A DNA stretch of 34,634 nucleotides from Candidatus Zixiibacteriota bacterium (GTDB taxonomy: Bacteria; Zixibacteria; MSB-5A5; RBG-16-43-9): contig JAUYBY010000045.1 in NCBI GenBank assembly GCA_030692925.1, forward strand, positions 1 through 34,634. Direction: 5' to 3'. Shown here one piece after another: positions 31,483-34,634 of this stretch. Under the pieces are notes generated by a model. It had not been told where the DNA came from and did not search any database. It was given only the letters and a program-made list of their open reading frames with translations. The translations under genes were made by a program, and so were the position numbers. Each line of letters opens with the position of its first letter. Positions within the stretch are counted from its first letter, which is position 1.

Positions 31483-33216
31483 TCATTTTATTAACTTCGG
31501 CTCGACTAAAATTGATTTCATCTTTTCGACTTTGACCAGACCGGGTGGAGCATTTTTTGACTTTTTCACATATTTGGCTAAGGTATAAATCACAGTTACT
31601 TTTCTGGAAGACTTCGCCTGGCTATAATAAGCGGCTAAGGAGGCGGCCTGCTGGATGGCTTTTGGGGTTGGGTGTTTTTTCCTCTCTCCCTTTTTTAAGA
31701 CCACATGGGAACCAGGCACATTCTGGGCGTGAAACCAGAGATCATCCGGTTTGGCGATTTTAAAGGTAAGATAATCGTTTTCCTTATTGTTCCTTCCCAC
31801 TAAGATTTTAAAACCGTCTGCGGAGATAAATTCGCGAGGGGAATATCTCCCTTTTTTCTTTTCTTTCTTCTTTGATCTGGGTGGTTTAAGTAAACCAAGA
31901 GAAAAAAACTCAGATTCGATTTTTTCTAAATTAACCTTCTCTTTTCTCAGTAGGTCAGACTCGATTTTGCTTAAATGTTTTAGCTGGCTTTCAGTCACAG
32001 CGATTCTCTGGTTGAGCTTTGTAATTCCGGTCTGGGCTTTCTGGTATTTTTTAAAGTAGGCTTCGGCATTTTTCTTTGCTGATAAAGCAGGATCAAGAGG
32101 AAGTTTTATCTTCTTGTGTTCCTCGGTAGAATAGTCAGTTAACTCGCTATATTCTGCGCCTCTCTTAATCTCTGACAGGTGGTTCAGGAGCAAATCTCCA
32201 TATTTCTTGTAAGCTTGTGCATCCTCCAGAGAAGAAAGCTCTTTTTTCAATTTTTCTTCGGTTTTTTTCAATTTCTCAATTCCGTTTCGAGTCACAGAAA
32301 TCAGAGTTTGTAGTTTTCTGCTTCCCTGACGTTGTTCAATTTCCAGAGAAAAAAGTTTTTGCAGTGCCTGGTTTAAATTACGGAAGGAAATCTTTTGCTC
32401 TTCAGGAACTGAATTCAAGTCAAATAAAGATATCCCCACTGGCTTTTGTTCAGAATCCAAAATCAAATGTGGAGAGATCTCATTTGCAGAAATCACGCCA
32501 AGGACTGATTTGAAACCTTTCCACAGATGTTCCAGGGGCAAGGGTTTTAAAGGGGAAGCACCAACTGATTCCTCCACTATCTTTTCAGCCAAAAGCTCGT
32601 CTACTCCCATAAAATGTGAGGTCAAAACCTGAAGCAGGTTTTCTTCCGGATGATCCAGAATTATTTTCTTGAACTCCTCTTCTGAGGTTGCATAAGGATT
32701 ATGTTTTCTGGGAGCAGGTGGCAGATGATATTTTATTCCTGGCAAAATCTGCCGGAATCTGCTTTGGCCCAGTCTTACTTTCCTTAAAGCATCCAGGATC
32801 AGGCCGGATTTTGTCTGGACAAGGATGGCATTGGCATTCCTTCCAGTAAGCTCAAAGTATAGCTCAAATTCGACTTTTTCAAATTCCGTATCTTTCTGGC
32901 AAGAGAACTTCATCACCCGGTCGAAATCGACCTGCTCGATATTCAGAATGATTGCGTCCAGGGCTTGTGAAAATAGAGAGCCAGTGGTCCACCATTGAAA
33001 AGGACTAAGCTCCTCTTCTGTCAGGCTAACCATTCTGCAGTGCAACGGGTCAGCCGAAAACAGAATTGTTTTTGATTCCCTCTCCCTGCAAGTCAGAATC
33101 ACAAGCTCTCTCTGGTCAGGTGAAAGCCTGAACTCCTTGATCTTGAAAGAAATGAAGTTTACTTTAAGCTCAGGAATTAAGGCACAGATTATGGAAGAAT
33201 TTATGAACATAAACAT
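31483..33216 (-). CDS. rqcH: NFACT-family (RqcH/Rqc2, FbpA-like) ribosome quality-control protein
   Basis: A 577-aa protein. The N-terminal NFACT-N domain runs from IICALIPELKVNFISFKIKEFRLS to about 225 (YFELTGRNANAILVQ). A long coiled coil (about 300-440) follows. The C-terminal NFACT-R (DUF814) domain is FISADGFKILVGRNNKENDYLTFKIAKPDDLWFHAQNVPGSHVVL. In Bacillus, RqcH adds alanine tails to stalled 50S chains. No good ribosome-binding site is visible before the first ATG; two further in-frame codons are close. Minus strand, convergent with the TPR gene and divergent from prfB. The assignment to the family is firm, the symbol follows by homology. Confidence 0.88.
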   Translation of the reverse strand: MFMFINSSIICALIPELKVNFISFKIKEFRLSPDQRELVILTCRERESKTILFSADPLHCRMVSLTEEELSPFQWWTTGSLFSQALDAIILNIEQVDFDRVMKFSCQKDTEFEKVEFELYFELTGRNANAILVQTKSGLILDALRKVRLGQSRFRQILPGIKYHLPPAPRKHNPYATSEEEFKKIILDHPEENLLQVLTSHFMGVDELLAEKIVEESVGASPLKPLPLEHLWKGFKSVLGVISANEISPHLILDSEQKPVGISLFDLNSVPEEQKISFRNLNQALQKLFSLEIEQRQGSRKLQTLISVTRNGIEKLKKTEEKLKKELSSLEDAQAYKKYGDLLLNHLSEIKRGAEYSELTDYSTEEHKKIKLPLDPALSAKKNAEAYFKKYQKAQTGITKLNQRIAVTESQLKHLSKIESDLLRKEKVNLEKIESEFFSLGLLKPPRSKKKEKKKGRYSPREFISADGFKILVGRNNKENDYLTFKIAKPDDLWFHAQNVPGSHVVLKKGERKKHPTPKAIQQAASLAAYYSQAKSSRKVTVIYTLAKYVKKSKNAPPGLVKVEKMKSILVEPKLIK

Positions 33217-33331
33217 TAAGAAAGTTTTTCGCAGGTGTAATCTATCAACTTTTACTGAAGTGTCAAGTTTAAAGAAGATAATTAATGGTAATCCTATCTT
33301 GCCCCCACGATGGGATTAGTGACACAGTATT

Positions 33332-33447
33332 GGTAAGTCAGACATTCCTCTCTGACCGAACAGACAAGAATGTCTGTTCTACCGGTCCCGCCTTGAGGAC
33401 AAGGCGGATTTACCGATTTCTGTAGGGCGAGGTAACCTCGCCCCTAC
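33332..33447. repeat. three repeat units upstream of prfB
   Basis: The 33217-33525 gap carries 33332-33383 (GGTAAGTCAGACA.. / GAACAGACA/TGTCTGTTC, CTACC), 33388-33407 (CCGCCTTG-AGGA-CAAGGCGG) and 33422-33447 (GTAGGGCGAGG/CCTCGCCCCTAC). The rest, before 33300, shows nothing I can name. Confidence 0.85.
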
Positions 33448-33462
33448 TGTAAAAAGAAGAGG

Positions 33463-33490
33463 TTGACATCGAGGTAAATGAAGTTATATT
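33463..33490 (+). promoter_or_regulatory. vegetative promoter of prfB
   Basis: TTGACA (33463-33468), 16 bases, TATATT (33485-33490), 35 bases before the ATG. The best -35/-10 pair in the window. Confidence 0.7.
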
Positions 33491-33525
33491 GAATTTCAAA
33501 GACTTAAAGCGAAAAAGGAGGTAGT

Positions 33526-34634
33526 ATGGCTGAGGAAAGAAGCTTAGCGGAACTGAAAGACAGGGTGAAAAAAATAGGGGAGTATCTTTGACCTGGGTAA
33601 TAAGAATAAAAAATTAGCTGAGCTGGAAAAAGTGACGCACGAGCCTGATTTCTGGAAGGATAATGAGAAAGCCCAGTCGATTTTAAGAGAGATCACCTCC
33701 ATAAAGAAATGGAATGAGAGATGGGAAAAACTCTCAAAGGATCTGGAAGAGGTTCAGGTTTTAGACGAGCTTTCCCTGGAGGATGACACACTTAAGCCAG
33801 AGCGCGAAAAAGAGCTAGAAAAATTAGAAGGAGAGATAAAGGATTTCGAGTTCTCAACTATGTTATCTGGAGAGGATGACCCTAAGAATGCGCTTTTGAC
33901 AATCCATTCAGGCGCAGGCGGAACAGAATCTCAAGACTGGGCCCAGATGCTTCTGCGGATGTATTTGCGATGGGTTGAAAGAAAAGGATTCAAAGGGGAG
34001 GTGATCGACCTGCAGGTGGGCGAAGAGGCAGGGATAAAAAGTGCTACAGTCGAAGTTAAGGGCGAATACGCTTTCGGATTTCTGAAAGCAGAAAGCGGGG
34101 TTCACCGGCTGGTGAGGATTTCTCCTTTTGATGCCAACAAGAGAAGGCATACCTCGTTTGCCTCGGTTTTTATCTATCCGGAAATAGAAGACAATCTCAC
34201 CGTGGAAATCAAAGAAGACGATTTAAGGATTGATACTTTCAGAGCATCTGGACACGGCGGACAGCATGTCAACAAGACCTCCTCCGCAGTAAGGATCACT
34301 CATCTTCCGAGCGGAATCGTGGTGCAATGTCAATCTGAAAGGTCCCAGTTCCAGAACAAAGAAAATGCTATGAAGGTGCTGAAGTCGCGCCTGTACCAGT
34401 TATATAAAGAAAAAGAGGAAGAGAAGCTTGCGGAGATGGAGAAAAAGAAAAAGAAGATCGAATGGGGAAGCCAGATCCGCTCCTACGTTTTTCATCCTTA
34501 CATTTTGGTCAAAGACCACCGCACTGGATTGGAAAGCTCCAATGGACAGGCAGTGATGGATGGGGAGATAGATGAATTCATCCGGGCTTTTTTGAGCCAG
34601 TCAAAGGAATCAGGCGGGTCTGGAAAAAGTAATT
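33526..34634 (+). CDS. prfB: peptide chain release factor 2, +1 frameshift, 3' end outside window
   Basis: RF2 recognises UGA and UAA stops and triggers peptide release. ATG at 33526 after AAAAAGGAGG starts a 21-codon zero frame (MAEERSLAELKDRVKKIGEYL) that ends in TGA at 33589. A +1 shift at CTT-TGA-C continues DLGNKNKKLAELEKV and then EPDFWKD, the usual RF2 sequence. The SPF stop-recognition tripeptide is encoded at 34121-34129 and the catalytic GGQ at 34256-34264, both in the shifted frame. About 369 codons are visible and the usual RF2 is near 365, so only the last few residues or the stop are missing. The gene is thus autoregulated by RF2 level. Confidence 0.95.
33576..33592 (+). other. 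prfB programmed +1 frameshift site
   Basis: AGGGGAGTATCTTTGAC holds an internal Shine-Dalgarno-like AGGGGAG (33576-33582), then TAT, slippery CTT (33586-33588) and in-frame TGA followed by C. It differs from the E. coli site mainly in the SD-like stretch. Confidence 0.95.

Noticed and set aside
33526..33592. Possible broken prfB (stop after 21 codons)
   Set aside because: The stop is TGA in the canonical CTT-TGA-C shift context with an upstream AGGGGAG; RF2 sequence continues in the +1 frame.

Overview
The window reads as a chromosomal segment of an uncultured Gram-negative bacterium. It carries a PrsK/PrsR pair with a PEP-CTERM protein, MenA-like prenylation, a ferredoxin-dependent 2-oxoacid oxidoreductase, the MEP-pathway gene ispG, and intergenic DNA packed with short palindromic repeats. 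This mix, and the repeat vocabulary, fits a candidate phylum near the FCB group (Zixibacteria-like). That placement is inference from gene content only; no 16S rRNA gene is present. Nearly all genes lie on the + strand. I see no tRNA, rRNA, CRISPR array, transposase or prophage gene.

Layout. 1-3940: the 3' end of prsK, then prsR, then a PEP-CTERM protein gene with its own sigma-54 (-24/-12) promoter and a strong terminator. 4320-5747: an orphan NtrC-type regulator. 6196-7113: a UbiA/MenA prenyltransferase. 7481-9556: a DUF4388 gene with three small or unknown genes. 9717-12695: korDABC, a four-subunit 2-oxoacid:ferredoxin oxidoreductase. 13220-15772: a fused radical SAM/DUF2344 protein. 16095-17810: a long beta-helix-like membrane protein. 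18020-21240: rsmB, a PASTA-only membrane protein, and rpe. 21362-25405: ffh, rpsP, khpA, rimM, trmD, rplS. 25988-28548: an MFS transporter, rnhB and a YraN gene. 28533-28871: a small minus-strand membrane protein. 29118-30182: ispG. 30213-31238: a zinc-knuckle/TPR membrane protein. 31483-33216 (minus): an NFACT/RqcH-type protein. 33526-34634: prfB, with a +1 programmed frameshift, running off the end.

The most unusual feature is the intergenic DNA. Most gaps are filled by hairpin elements whose outer ends are GTAG on the left and CTAC on the right (about 19 with both ends). They occur as single palindromes or as two hairpins in inverted array. They resemble REP/BIME elements, which carry a GTAG foot and are thought to be moved by RAYT (TnpA_REP) transposases. 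Copies differ by compensatory changes in both arms, some are interrupted by other hairpins near their loops, and they split conserved operons (korA|korB, korB|korC, rimM|trmD, trmD|rplS) without entering any recognised coding region. In places they appear to supply a stop codon or a ribosome-binding site to the adjacent gene.

Two otherwise unrelated membrane proteins (16095-17810 and 30213-31238) share a Cys-x9-Cys-x9/10-Cys-x2-His head. Several start codons were moved downstream of the longest open frame because the upstream part is repeat DNA, contains a promoter, or lacks a ribosome-binding site (korC, PASTA gene, rpsP, rnhB, ispG).
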